Of a DNA stretch of 29,652 bases, positions 10,764 to 19,585 are shown piece after piece. Within the stretch, counting starts at the first letter, position 1, and each line of letters opens with the position of its first letter. The notes under the pieces are model-generated. The model saw only the letters and a list, made by a program, of their open reading frames with translations, ran no database searches and was not told the origin of the DNA. The position numbers and the translations under genes were made by a program. Source of the DNA: Monoraphidium neglectum. Lineage: Eukaryota > Chlorophyta > Chlorophyceae > Sphaeropleales > Selenastraceae. Location: contig NW_014013349.1 of assembly GCF_000611645.1 (NCBI RefSeq), positions 2,981-32,632 of the forward strand. The letters run 5' to 3'.

Positions 10764-11197
10764 TCAACGGGACCCCGCACCTGCACAGCACTCCGCCCCA
10801 ATATCTTCTGCGTCCTCGTCGCTATTGGGGTGTGGCGCAGCACCTGCAATGCAGGGGAAGCAGTGCGCGCACGCGTGCGTTTGAACTGGCTTGGTGACAC
10901 CTGTGCCGGTCTCCTGGACTGGGGTGCGGCACGCACCAGAGACCACGGCGCGCAACAGAAATGAATCTCACCAAGTTTTGAGGGTCTGGGAGGTTGCTGT
11001 GCCCCAGCGGGGTCGTTGGGCGCGGCAGCAGTCTCGCGGTCGAGCGGCACCATGCTGGGATCTGCTTGAATCCGATCCCACACCGCGTTTGCCTCCTCCG
11101 GAGTATCGAAATCAACGTTGATTTGGACATAAACGCCCAGCATAGCCAGGATAATGAGGCCAAAGGCCAAAGTGAAGATCATTTTCACCATCTCCAT
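10764..11197 (-). CDS. Small single-span membrane protein, unknown
   Basis: Two exons, 11197-10972 and 10843-10764, joined by a GTGAGA donor and a TTGCAG acceptor in matching phase, give about 101 residues. Residues ~7-27 (IFTLAFGLIILAMLGVYVQI) form one hydrophobic span close to the N-terminus. Then comes a soluble acidic stretch (DTPEEANAVWDRI), a Pro/Ala-rich linker and a short acidic tail (SDEDAEDIG). The ATG follows a clear acceptor (CCCCCGCAG ending at 11200) by two bases. Either a 5' UTR intron ends there or an upstream coding exon exists that I could not identify. The gene lies within the inverted-repeat-bounded patch. No family is recognised, and no TGTAA was found downstream. The second exon is less certain than the first. 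Confidence 0.5.
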
Positions 11198-11263
11198 GCC
11201 TGCGGGGGAAAGCAAATTACTGATATAATATACACATCAAGCCAAAACGTTTGGTGGCAGTGT

Positions 11264-11316
11264 CGTTGCAACGGGGCGCGCCCCGTTGAACGGGGCACTT
11301 GAGCTTTGGGGCAGCA
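11264..11316 (-). repeat. Right member of the inverted repeat pair
   Basis: CGTTGCAACGGGGC (11264-11277) is the exact reverse complement of 9119-9132, and GGGGCAGCA (11308-11316) that of 9092-9100. Between them lies a perfect palindrome at 11269-11288, followed by ACGGGGCAC. The block is longer than the left copy. Confidence 0.55.
11269..11288. repeat. Perfect 20-base palindrome
   Basis: CAACGGGGCG followed directly by its reverse complement CGCCCCGTTG, with no loop. It could extrude as a cruciform or bind a dimeric protein. It lies about 70 bases upstream of the small membrane-protein ATG, so an operator-like role is as possible as a transposon terminus. Confidence 0.8.
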
Positions 11317-11793
11317 CACATGCACTAATTGCCCCGAATATTATCAATGTTCGTTCGATTGTATCAATCAATTCATTGTAATGCTCAGCACAGGTCCATC
11401 CCGATCTGGTGGTGAGACTGGTGACTCCTTCTCGGCCTCTGTCCACGTGTCAGCAAGTGCAAAGAGCTGCGCCCCTATATACGTGGTGCTGGAGAAGGAC
11501 GAAGTTATTAGGCAGAAGTCATCTGGTGACACTGCTCTGTAGATGCTGTTCTCAATAAACTTGGCTCACACGCAGTCAAAAACAGTCCAACGATTGACAG
11601 GGGCCAATACTTAACTCATTCATCGTCTGCCGTCGGCCACATGTGGCATCGTTGGATGCATTATGCTATTCGACATACTGAAGTTCCCCTGCATGATTAA
11701 AGCTGAAACCACAAGTCATGATATGCCGCGCGCTGCGTGCTGCAATCTCACAGCATACCGAAAGCTGTGATATTGTGTCCTATCCTGCTTCAC
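11317..11793. other. AT-rich intergenic stretch
   Basis: Between the inverted-repeat patch and the 3' end of the tRNA-binding protein gene I see no convincing coding sequence. The region is clearly richer in A and T than the surrounding genes. It would contain the promoter of the small membrane-protein gene (minus strand). Confidence 0.6.
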
Positions 11794-11798
11794 TTACA
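11794..11798 (-). terminator. Poly(A) signal TGTAA of the tRNA-binding protein gene
   Basis: TTACA on the plus strand reads TGTAA on the minus strand, about 75 bases after the stop at 11872. A small AT-rich hairpin (TGTGAAA/TTTCACA, 11808-11824) lies between stop and signal. A short 3' UTR is implied. Confidence 0.65.
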
Positions 11799-11871
11799 TA
11801 AAATATATGTGAAAATATTTCACAAATAAAATGTGTTGGGTGAGGCCAAGTTTGCCCATGAACCACCTGAA

Positions 11872-13812
11872 TCAGTGGATTTCGCAGCCGTCTGTAATCT
11901 CAGGTGGCAGCGTCACGTACCCCCGCGCCGTCATCAGAGCCGTGCCGCCATACGTCGCGTGCCCGCCCGCCACGACCAGACCAGGTGACACCTGCACAGT
12001 GGTGGTGTTGCGGCGCTTGTCGACATTCCTAAATATTTACACCTTCAAATCGAAAGGTAAGAGCGGCATGAAGGGGCGAGGGCGTTGACTGTAACAAGCA
12101 GCGGGGGATTACCGTGCCGCGGTCCAACCCACACCCCAGCCCCCGCACCTTGCGCCACTCGTCCAGCTTGAGCACCTTGGGGTTGGCCACGGGGCTGGCC
12201 CCGTCAAGGTGGACAGGGTCGCCAGGCTGGGAGCCCTCTGCGGTGGGTAAACGGGTGCGCACATGGCGTGTTGCAAGCAGGAGGGGTTGGGGAGGAGGTA
12301 ACAAGGCGAACGCGCGACGCAGCAGCTGGTACCGGGCGCGATAGGGCCACCCCTCTGGCTGCCTCGACAGGGGTGGGGACCCCAAAGGACAAACAATAGT
12401 TCAGCTAGGACCCTGCAGAACACTGCAGGCGACCTGCTGCAATGCAGTAGCATCAGGCTCCCAGGCCCACCGGCTCCCCGTACGAGCAGCAACCCACCCG
12501 GTGGCACCAGTGCCCGCACGATAGCCTCTCCCCCGCTGCCAGTGCCCTCTGCCGCCAGCACCATCGCCTCTGATGGCTCTCCTGATGGCCGGGCACGGCG
12601 ATTGTTTTTGTTGCTGAGTCGTCAAGGCGCAGCTTTTGGGAGGATTGACCGGGGTGCCCAGGGAATCCAACGGGCAGGATGTCATACAAAGCAACCAGAT
12701 GGCCCAAGCAAACGCTCTATCACAAGATAACAACAAGCAGCAATGGTCACTCCTGCATGTGGTACACAGCCGCACAGCACCGCCCGTGGGCTGAGTGTTC
12801 TGGGGGTCATCTGCCCTCCCCCCATTCCCACCAGCCAGCTTGGCGGGCTTGAGGTTAGAGACCACGCACAGCAGCTTCCCCACCAGGTCCTCGGGTTTGA
12901 GGTACTGCTGCAGCCCAGCCTGGTGGGTGGGTTTGGATTGTGGTTTGAGGTTTTATGGTCCAGGAACGGCGACGCGGCATTCCCTCAAAACTACCTTGCA
13001 CTGGCTGTGGAGGACACCAGTAAACGCTGCTGCGCAGATGCCCGCCGGGTTTAAGTCGCCCAAGCCCCACCGCCCGACGTGGAGAGCAGCCGTGCGCACC
13101 ATGATTTGGCGTGTGTCCCCTGCCCCCAGGTCTGCGCTGAGCTTGAGCAGCTTCTCAGAGTTTGGCTGCGGCACTGCGCTCAGGATGCGCGCCACCTGCC
13201 AGGCAGGGCGGAGGAAGAGGAAGCATTGATTCAAGTGCGCCTGTCTGCTTCATGCATGTCAGTGTATGCATGCATGCATGTGCGCGTCTTTGTCAGCGTT
13301 GCTATGCTGGTTCTGCGCCTCTCGAGGTGAAGCACCGCGTCATTGAGTTGGGGGTTGCTACCAGCTCTGCAGTGGCAGCAGCACGCGGACTGGCAGCCAT
13401 GCTTGCAAAGGCTGCCTGCCTTTTGGGGATCACATCCGGGGTGCTTTGCTTGCCCACCTTGATCTGGACCTTGGCCTGGAACGCGGTGGGGTCGCCCGCA
13501 GCAGCTGCAGCGGGCGTCGCTGGCTTGGAGGCAGCTGCCTTGGCGGGCTTGGCTGCTGCAGGCGCAGGAGCGCTGGCAGGTGCTGCTGCGGTGCAATCGG
13601 ATTGGTTCTGTGGGTGGTGGCAATGGTCGCTAGAAGCCATTGAGTGCCAAATGCCGTGTCCGGTCGCCAGGCTCTTGGCACCTGCCGCAGACCGCACCTG
13701 CTGCTGCTGTGCTTGCAGCCGGCACTTGTGCAGCTGATGCCGAGGCTGCCACCCCAGCCAAGATGGCGTCGAGCTTGGCTATGGCCTTGTCAATGGCACT
13801 ACTGGCCGCCAT
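11872..13812 (-). CDS. tRNA-binding protein of the EMAP II / Arc1 / AIMP1 type
   Basis: Exons are 13812 to about 13726, 13607-13458, 13195-13100, 12919-12832, 12581-12498, 12237-12113 and 11991-11872, about 249 residues. The product should bind tRNA and assist aminoacyl-tRNA synthetases in the cytosol. Residues ~75-180 are an OB-fold tRNA-binding domain: VQIKVARILSAVPQPNSEKL, QYLKPEDLVGKLLCVVSNLK, PAKLAG, SEAMVLAAEG, then GSQPGDPVHLDG. The C-terminal extension (NPKVLKLDEWRKV and onward) is the EMAP II-like part that separates eukaryotic factors from bacterial MetRS tails. N-terminal to it is an Ala/Lys/Pro-rich linker. There is no synthetase catalytic domain, so it acts in trans. The exon 1 donor is uncertain: exon 2 needs phase 0, and GT at 13725 fits, but the better-looking GTGCGG at 13697 does not keep frame. 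The gene is divergent from the IQ-motif gene. Confidence 0.88.
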
Positions 13813-13967
13813 GTTTGCAAATATTTTGCGAGATTGAGTTGATCTGCTGTGCAGTGGTCACCGCAATTTTCAAGTTCGAATGACGAACATATGTAATGTA
13901 GAATATCGAAGTATCACACGCTACCGAATCGTTAGCTGGAGTCCAGATCTCGATACCGTAGTTCGAA
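13813..13967. promoter_or_regulatory. Short divergent promoter region
   Basis: Only 155 bases separate the ATG of the minus-strand tRNA-binding protein from the ATG of the plus-strand IQ-motif gene. The stretch is AT-richer than the flanking genes and must carry both promoters and leaders. No single TATA box stands out. A bidirectional promoter is an inference from the geometry. Confidence 0.45.
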
Positions 13968-15866
13968 ATGGACGAGGGTACAGCTACGCTCATTATTCAA
14001 TCCAACTGGCGGCGCTGGCGCGTACAAAGATTTATGCATGCCGCAAGAGACGAGCTGGCGGCACTGGAGGCAGCTCTGCCCGCCCCTCATCTGATGCTGC
14101 TCGCGCCGGCGACGCGGTGTGCGCTCTCCCGTCCACTTGAGGCAACGGCAGTGATTGCTGGCTCAGCGGCTGCATCGCAAAAGGTTGCTGCAGCAGGATG
14201 GACCACTCATGAGGACCGACATGACACAGCAGCAGTGCCCGACACAGCATGTCGGGAGCTCCCAGAAAGCAGCAGTGTGCGCGAGGCCCCGACGTACTAC
14301 GCCGCAGGCAGGAGCAGTGTCAGTGGGTGCTCAGCAAGACAGGGCGGTGGCAGTATTGTAGCAGCGTGGCGCGGCAGTAGCGACAGTGGCAGCGGCTACA
14401 GCAACCATTTCGGCGTACATGAGCCAGCTTGCGTCACAGTAGCAGCCTTGGCTGGCCGAGTGGCCAACGCCGCCAGCCCTGGGCCTGAGCAGGGGATCCC
14501 AGCCACTTTTGTTCCAGCGGGGTTGGATGCAGCAGTGGACGTGATGGCACAGCAGCGCTTTCAGGCGGCGCACCCTCCAACACCCGGCAGCCCCATGGGC
14601 AGCAGGGCCTGTCCAGCACGGCGGCCTGCAGCCCGTGCGGGCAGCCCTGTTGCCGCGCCTGGCAGCGAGAGGCAAGGCTCCCCTGTCGCCCAAGGCAACG
14701 GCATCTCTTGTGACTTGCTTCATTCCTCATCGCCCAGAGCAGCTGCGGGCAGCAGGGCCGCTGGAGGTGCTTGCTCTGGCAGCCCAGGAAACATGCTGTG
14801 TGCGAGCGCCTCGCAATGCCTGATGAATGACGGTCCGGCCGCGCCGGCGGCTGTGGTGCTGCTGGGGGTGTGCCAGCAGCTGGGCGGCTCTGATGAGGGC
14901 GGCCCAGTGTTTGCGGCTGAAGTGGCCCCGGCAGGTGGTGAACCAGTGGCATCGCCCGGCTGCGCCGCCTCGGACAGCCGCAGCAGCCGCAGTGGCGAAG
15001 AGGCTGGGGTGTCATGCACCTTGCAGAGTGGGGGTCCAGTTTCAGGCGCTGCCGACACAGAGGTTGCTATGGCAGCTGAAGCCCAGCAGTCGCTGCTGCC
15101 GCCAATGTCGCCGCAGAAGCGGCAGCAGGGCGCTGGGCAGGGGGCGCGGGACAAGGCAGCACATGCTGCCGCACATGGCAGGGCAGCAGAAAAGGGTGGC
15201 AATCAGGCAATGCAGACACAGCGGCGATGCCAGGAAGGCGCCACCACGCGAAGTTCCTCGCGACCGGACGAGGCAAGCCATGCTCCCAGCAGCAGAGCAG
15301 ATGGCCATGGCGTTGGAGCTGACAACAGCAGTTCTGCAGCAGGGGCGGGGTGGCCTGGGCAGCTGCCACATGAGGTGGAGGAGGGGGAGGAGGCGAAAGA
15401 GGGAAGACAGCAGGTGCAGGTGGAAGGGGCGACGCCTGTGGAACAGCCGCTCCGAGAGGAGGCGGAGGGGCAACAGCAGCATGCGGAAGAAGAGCAGCCA
15501 AGAAACCGGCAACAGCAGCAGCAGCAGAACCAACAACAGCACCAGAATCAACAGCAGCCGGAGCAGGAGAAGGAGCAGCAGCAGCAGCAGCTTCAGAAGC
15601 AGCAGGAAGAGCAGCGGGAGCAGGGGCCAGCTGGCACCCTGCTGGACATCAGCATCACTGCAACTGCGCATCCGCCTGCAGGCTCGCCGATGGAGCGTGG
15701 CTGTGCGGGTGAAGTGCAGCGGGTGGAGGCGGCCGGCTTTGCGGCGTCAGTGGAGGAGCTGAGTGGCCTGCTGGCGCAGCTGGCAGCACGCAGGGCGGAG
15801 CTGGAGGCGGCGCATTCGGGGCAGCCGCCTCAGTCAAAGCCGGCTACGGCAGGGCTGAGCTTGTGA
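13968..15866 (+). CDS. Low-complexity protein with one IQ-like motif (intronless)
   Basis: A single open frame of 632 codons from ATG 13968 to TGA at 15864. Residues ~9-22 (IIQSNWRRWRVQRF) fit an IQ motif (IQxxxR with following basics), which binds calmodulin or myosin-light-chain-like EF-hand proteins without calcium. The rest is Ala/Ser/Gly-rich and probably disordered. An acidic-to-Gln-rich region lies around codons 470-550 (QQQQQNQQQHQNQQQ type), and a short amphipathic helix follows near the C-terminus (VEELSGLLAQLAARRAELEA). Lack of introns is unusual here, since every other large gene in the window has three or more. The start is supported by the IQ motif lying directly behind it. A TGTAA follows at 16015. 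Beyond calmodulin binding I cannot assign a function. Confidence 0.7.
   Translation: MDEGTATLIIQSNWRRWRVQRFMHAARDELAALEAALPAPHLMLLAPATRCALSRPLEATAVIAGSAAASQKVAAAGWTTHEDRHDTAAVPDTACRELPESSSVREAPTYYAAGRSSVSGCSARQGGGSIVAAWRGSSDSGSGYSNHFGVHEPACVTVAALAGRVANAASPGPEQGIPATFVPAGLDAAVDVMAQQRFQAAHPPTPGSPMGSRACPARRPAARAGSPVAAPGSERQGSPVAQGNGISCDLLHSSSPRAAAGSRAAGGACSGSPGNMLCASASQCLMNDGPAAPAAVVLLGVCQQLGGSDEGGPVFAAEVAPAGGEPVASPGCAASDSRSSRSGEEAGVSCTLQSGGPVSGAADTEVAMAAEAQQSLLPPMSPQKRQQGAGQGARDKAAHAAAHGRAAEKGGNQAMQTQRRCQEGATTRSSSRPDEASHAPSSRADGHGVGADNSSSAAGAGWPGQLPHEVEEGEEAKEGRQQVQVEGATPVEQPLREEAEGQQQHAEEEQPRNRQQQQQQNQQQHQNQQQPEQEKEQQQQQLQKQQEEQREQGPAGTLLDISITATAHPPAGSPMERGCAGEVQRVEAAGFAASVEELSGLLAQLAARRAELEAAHSGQPPQSKPATAGLSL
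15511..15597 (+). repeat. Gln-rich CAG/CAA tract in the IQ-motif gene
   Basis: Runs of CAG and CAA broken by Asn, His and Glu codons. They encode a Gln-rich segment that may form a coiled coil or disordered linker. Confidence 0.9.
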
Positions 15867-16014
15867 TAGGCGGCAACATAAGCTGCCAATTTGGACAACA
15901 ACATCTGTGTTGCTTGCAAGGCGCCGATGGTGTCCCAGTACGTCTAAGCTTGGGTCTCATTTTACAGGAGGCTGCTATGTGAATTGGAACACATGCTGCT
16001 GCGCGTGCAACGTG

Positions 16015-16019
16015 TGTAA
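16015..16019 (+). terminator. Poly(A) signal TGTAA of the IQ-motif gene
   Basis: TGTAA lies 149 bases after the stop codon of the IQ-motif frame. This supports the plus-strand orientation and a 3' end near 16032. Confidence 0.6.
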
Positions 16020-16034
16020 GCGTCATCTACTGAC

Positions 16035-16497
16035 CAGCTGGCTTTCTGTTTAGTCCCGGCTCTTCGTTATGTGGGGTGGAACGTGGCCTTTGGTTGGCGG
16101 CGGTGCAAAGCGGCGGACATCCATTGAGCGCAAGGCGGGTGAATGTCTGCAATGCCAGCCTGTGTCTCAAGAGGCATTTCGTCAGTTGCTGCCGCTACTA
16201 TTGACGCTGGTGCTTCCTTTGAGCATTACAAGCCCAAACGATCCAGGCACATTCAGCGAGCCTGCGATAGTCAGTTCAAACACAATCAAGCACGGCCGCT
16301 GCCACCATTGCCATCGGTGGGGGGGGGGCAACGTACACGCCTACGAGCTACGTGGGTGTGCAGGTGAAGCGGCGCCCCAGGCAGAACAATTCAGGGTGGG
16401 GACAGTCAATGCCAGAGAAAAACGCAGCCAGACAGAGACTGGCTGAATGGCTATGGCTATGCACATGGGCTGTAGGCAGTGACACCTGCTGCCAGTT
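16035..16497. other. Convergent intergenic region
   Basis: The stretch between the 3' ends of the plus-strand IQ-motif gene and the minus-strand cysteine-rich gene. A plus-strand frame of about 125 codons (16069-16446) has no recognisable features, and I do not consider it a gene. Confidence 0.6.
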
Positions 16498-16514
16498 CTG
16501 CTGCTGCTGCAGCA

Positions 16515-16550
<36 letters not shown>

Positions 16551-16579
16551 ACCCTGCTGCTGCTGGTGTTGCTGCTGCT
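16498..16579. repeat. (CTG)n trinucleotide repeat between convergent genes
   Basis: About 80 bases dominated by CTG units, the longest pure run near 16516-16550. It lies just beyond the predicted poly(A) signal of the minus-strand gene and is outside any exon I can support. Confidence 0.95.
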
Positions 16580-16588
16580 ACTGATTGA

Positions 16589-16593
16589 TTACA
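16589..16593 (-). terminator. Poly(A) signal TGTAA of the cysteine-rich secreted protein gene
   Basis: TTACA on the plus strand reads TGTAA on the minus strand, about 440 bases after the stop codon at 17033. Cleavage would fall at the edge of the CTG repeat. Confidence 0.5.
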
Positions 16594-16919
16594 AGGTCGT
16601 CAGGCATAAGAAAAGCAGGGTGAGGTGACGTTTTTGTTGCAACGGCAGGCTTCAGGAGCCTTGCACGCGAGGGTAACACGGCAGGACAAGCATTCCTGAT
16701 GATTTGCAAATTGGTGAAGCGGGCGGAGGCAGCGCAGCAAGACGGCCACCAGGGATGGTTGAATGGATGGAGAGGATTGAAAGACCAGGAGCTTATCTCT
16801 CACCCCGTGGACCAACAAATCATGGAATAGAGTCTCGCAGGTATCAGGGGAAGGGCGGGTATCAATACATTGACGAAAACAACGGAATGATGGCTACATG
16901 CCATTTGTGTGTGCTGGCC

Positions 16920-16935
16920 CATGCTGGCCAGCATG
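16920..16935. repeat. Perfect 16-base palindrome
   Basis: CATGCTGGCCAGCATG, with no loop, in the predicted 3' UTR of the cysteine-rich secreted protein gene. Confidence 0.8.
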
Positions 16936-17032
16936 ATTCATGCGTACTTGTCACAAAACGGGCATGGTTGCCCTGTCACGTGCGCCGCCAGCTGTGGACC
17001 CCCGGACAGCTGCCGCCAGCCGTTTGCTCTGA

Positions 17033-19585
17033 TCACGGAGCGGCGGGCCCCACCGTGGCGGGGGTGGTGATGGCGTTGACTGTGTCCAGGGCGTCCTTGA
17101 TGTTCTGGGGGATGGTCTTGAGGAACAGCTCCTGCACGTTCTTGTCGGCGGCCAGGCCCTTGGCCAGCTTGAAGAGGGCCTCCTTGCTGCTGGAGGCGCC
17201 GTTCTCAAGGCCGGGGACGTCCTTCATCGGGGGGATGGTGCCGTTCTGGGCGGGCGAGTGGGGAGGGGGTTAATTTGCAAACCAATGAGAATTGATTTTA
17301 TGAAAATGCCCGGCGATGCATGTGAGTTTGCATTGGCGGGTGGTTGGTGGGGTGAGAGGGAGGTCTGGTGGGCGGAGGATGGCAAGTTGCGCCGTGGCTG
17401 AGGCGTGCCAGACAGCCTGCGAGATGCGGAGGTCAGACGAAGAGCCCCCCGCTGACAACGAGGGCGCCTTAGACTACCCGCCAAAACAGCAGGCTACGCA
17501 ATGCACACAATGTGTTTGCACATGGCAGGGCACTCACAAACTTGTCGAGGCCGGTGCTCTTCTTGACGTTGTCAAACGCGTCCGCCAGTGCCCCCTTGAA
17601 CTGGTCTGTGATGTTCTGGAACTTGATCTCGCCAAAGGGGTTGGTCAGGTGGGGCGGCTTGATCTTCGCCAGGCCCTCCGCAACAGTCAGGTTGGGCAGG
17701 TTGGGCAGGCTGGGCAGGCTCGGGAGGCTGGGCAGGCTGGGGAGGGCCGGCAGGTTTGGCAGGCTGGGGAAGTGGGGGGCCTTGAGCTTGGCCAGCCCCT
17801 CGGCCAGCTCCGCCCTCTTCTCCGCAAAAGCCTCCGCGGCGGCACCCCCAGTCTTGGCTGCCCGGCCCGTGAGCTCGTTGAAGCGTGCGGCGGCGCCGGA
17901 GAGCGTAGAGTCGAGGGCGGCCTGCGCATCGGCGACGGCGGGCTTGACCGACGAGACCACCACCTTGGGCGTCTTGGAGGCCTGGTTCCTGGCCTCGGAG
18001 AAGGCCTCCATGAAGGGCACTGGTTGGGGATGCAGAGATGGTGGTTGGCATGATGATGTGTGTGAACAACTAAATTCGATTATCAGTGCGTGTGTGCGCG
18101 CACGCGTTGTGTCATTGTGCAGGCGCACGTGTTGGTTTCTGTTGGTGGTGGTTTATACATCGGCGTGTTATCTGGGGGTGGGGCGTCAAGGATGGGGCAT
18201 CATACCAGCCCTGCACGCCGCGTTGGCAAGCAAGGCCAGTGTGTGTTTGGGCATGAGAATGGAATACACATGACACTGACGTCGCATCCGTCAGCGATGC
18301 AGCTGGAACCAGCTGGGTCGCTCACTGCAATCGGTGCGCTCGGCGTTGGTCGTCTCGCCCATCGGGCAGAGCTTGCAGGCCACGCGCTGGTTGGGCTCGT
18401 CGGTGTAGCTGCCCGGCAGGCAGGCCACGCAGCGCGGCGTCTGGCCAGTGAACATTGCGTAGGTGCCGGGGTTGCAGGCGCAGCGTGTCTTCTGAGCGTT
18501 GGGCGCGCTGTTCTCCAGGCACTCGCGCCTAGGCGCACGAGGGGCGCGGGAGGTGTGCAGCGCCGTGCATCAGAGACTGGCGGNNNNNNNNNNNNNNNNN
18601 NNNNNNNNNNNNNNNNNNNNNNNNNNNNNNNNNNNNNNNNNNNNNNNNNNNNNNNNNNNNNNNNNNNNNNNNNNNNNNNNNNNNNNNNNNNNNNNNNNNN
18701 NNNNNNNNNNNNNNNNNNNNNNNNNNNNNNNNNNNNNNNNNNNNNNNNNNNNNNNNNNNNGCGGTTACGCAAACCACTCCCAGCTAGTTGCCTCTACACT
18801 GGGATGTCGCACCGGCCGTGCAGGAGCTGAATCAAGCTCTCTATCGGCGCACTGGTTTCAAGTCCACTGCTGAGGTTGATGATGAGTCAATGCGATTAAA
18901 TCGCCCTCCAAAATAAGGTCAGACCATGTGCTCCTCAGCCGAGGCCGTTCAGCAGCCAGTGTCATGTCACTCACATGATGTTGTCGTTGTTGTTGATCTT
19001 GCCAGTGTCTGCCACGTGGTTCTTCAGCACGGGCCTGCAGTGTCCCAGCTGCGTGCCGTTGGCAAAGCGGCTGAAGTGTCCCTGAGCGCAATCTACGACA
19101 CAGTGTGCATGAGGCAATGCGCACGTCACGTGTATGCGGTATATATGCCCGCGTTGGTGGCCGGGGACGGAGCCTATGCAAGCAAGTGCGTAAATAGCGC
19201 GAATTGCACAACGCGCAGGCCTGGCTTCGAAATATCAAGGTGGTTTGTGGTGGGCTGGTGCGGCATGGACCCCCCCCCCCACCGCAGCTGCGCCTGCACC
19301 GAGCGGCAGCTTCCCTGCCTAGCCCCAGATGAGCATGCTGCAGGGACACTTCCCGTGCCCCTATTGCAACCCTCTGCACAATTGCCGCGCACCGCAACGG
19401 CCCTTCTTTCCCTTGAGCACGTATGCCCCGTCCGCGCAGGCGGTGCACATGAGCTTGAGCCCCTTCTTCTCGCTGGTGGAGTAGGTGCAGGCCGTGCAGC
19501 CAGCGACGCTGCTGCAGTCTATCGCCGCCATCGCCGCGCCCACAAACAGCAACAGCGCGGCCGCAGCCATGGCAGTGCGGGCCAT
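17033..19585 (-). CDS. Secreted Cys-rich protein with GCC2/GCC3-like module and Leu/Pro repeat
   Basis: Exons are 19585-19393, 19092-18975, 18528-18326, 18019-17538 and 17245-17033, about 402 residues. Residues 1-20 are a signal peptide (MARTAMAAAALLLFVGAAMA). Residues ~24-170 are Cys-rich: CSSVAGCTACTY, CTACADGAYVL, CDCAQGHFSRF, CACNPGTYAMFTG, CVACLPGSYTDEP, CKLCPMG. This is the CxxCxxG-type spacing of GCC2/GCC3 (ephrin-receptor-like) modules, normally extracellular. The C-terminal half has no Cys. It has Ala/Lys-rich helices around a repeat of Leu-Pro-Ser/Asn units (about ten LP steps) and ends in GPAAP. There are four N-glycosylation sequons. Intron 2 contains the assembly gap, but phases match across it (AT|G gives Met), so probably no exon is missing. 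It may be a cell-surface or wall protein; its partner is unknown. It is divergent from DVR. Confidence 0.8.
18584..18760. other. Assembly gap (177 N)
   Basis: A run of undetermined bases inside intron 2 of the cysteine-rich secreted protein gene. The true length is unknown. Exons on each side join in phase without it. Confidence 0.99.

Larger units (their letters stand above)
9092..11316. mobile_element. Possible degenerate transposable element bounded by inverted repeats
   Basis: About 2.2 kb lies between the inverted repeats at 9092-9132 and 11264-11316. It includes a long minus-strand frame with an integrase-tail-like segment and a CXC cysteine cluster of the kind found in transposon integrases. 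No integrase catalytic core or reverse transcriptase is visible, so the element would be truncated. The small membrane-protein gene at 10764-11197 also lies inside, which is unexpected. Either the element captured it, or the repeats are not true termini. Confidence 0.35.

Noticed and set aside
16069..16446. 125-codon plus-strand frame between convergent genes
   Set aside because: No domain or family resemblance, no following TGTAA at a fitting distance, and it lies in the 3' intergenic space.
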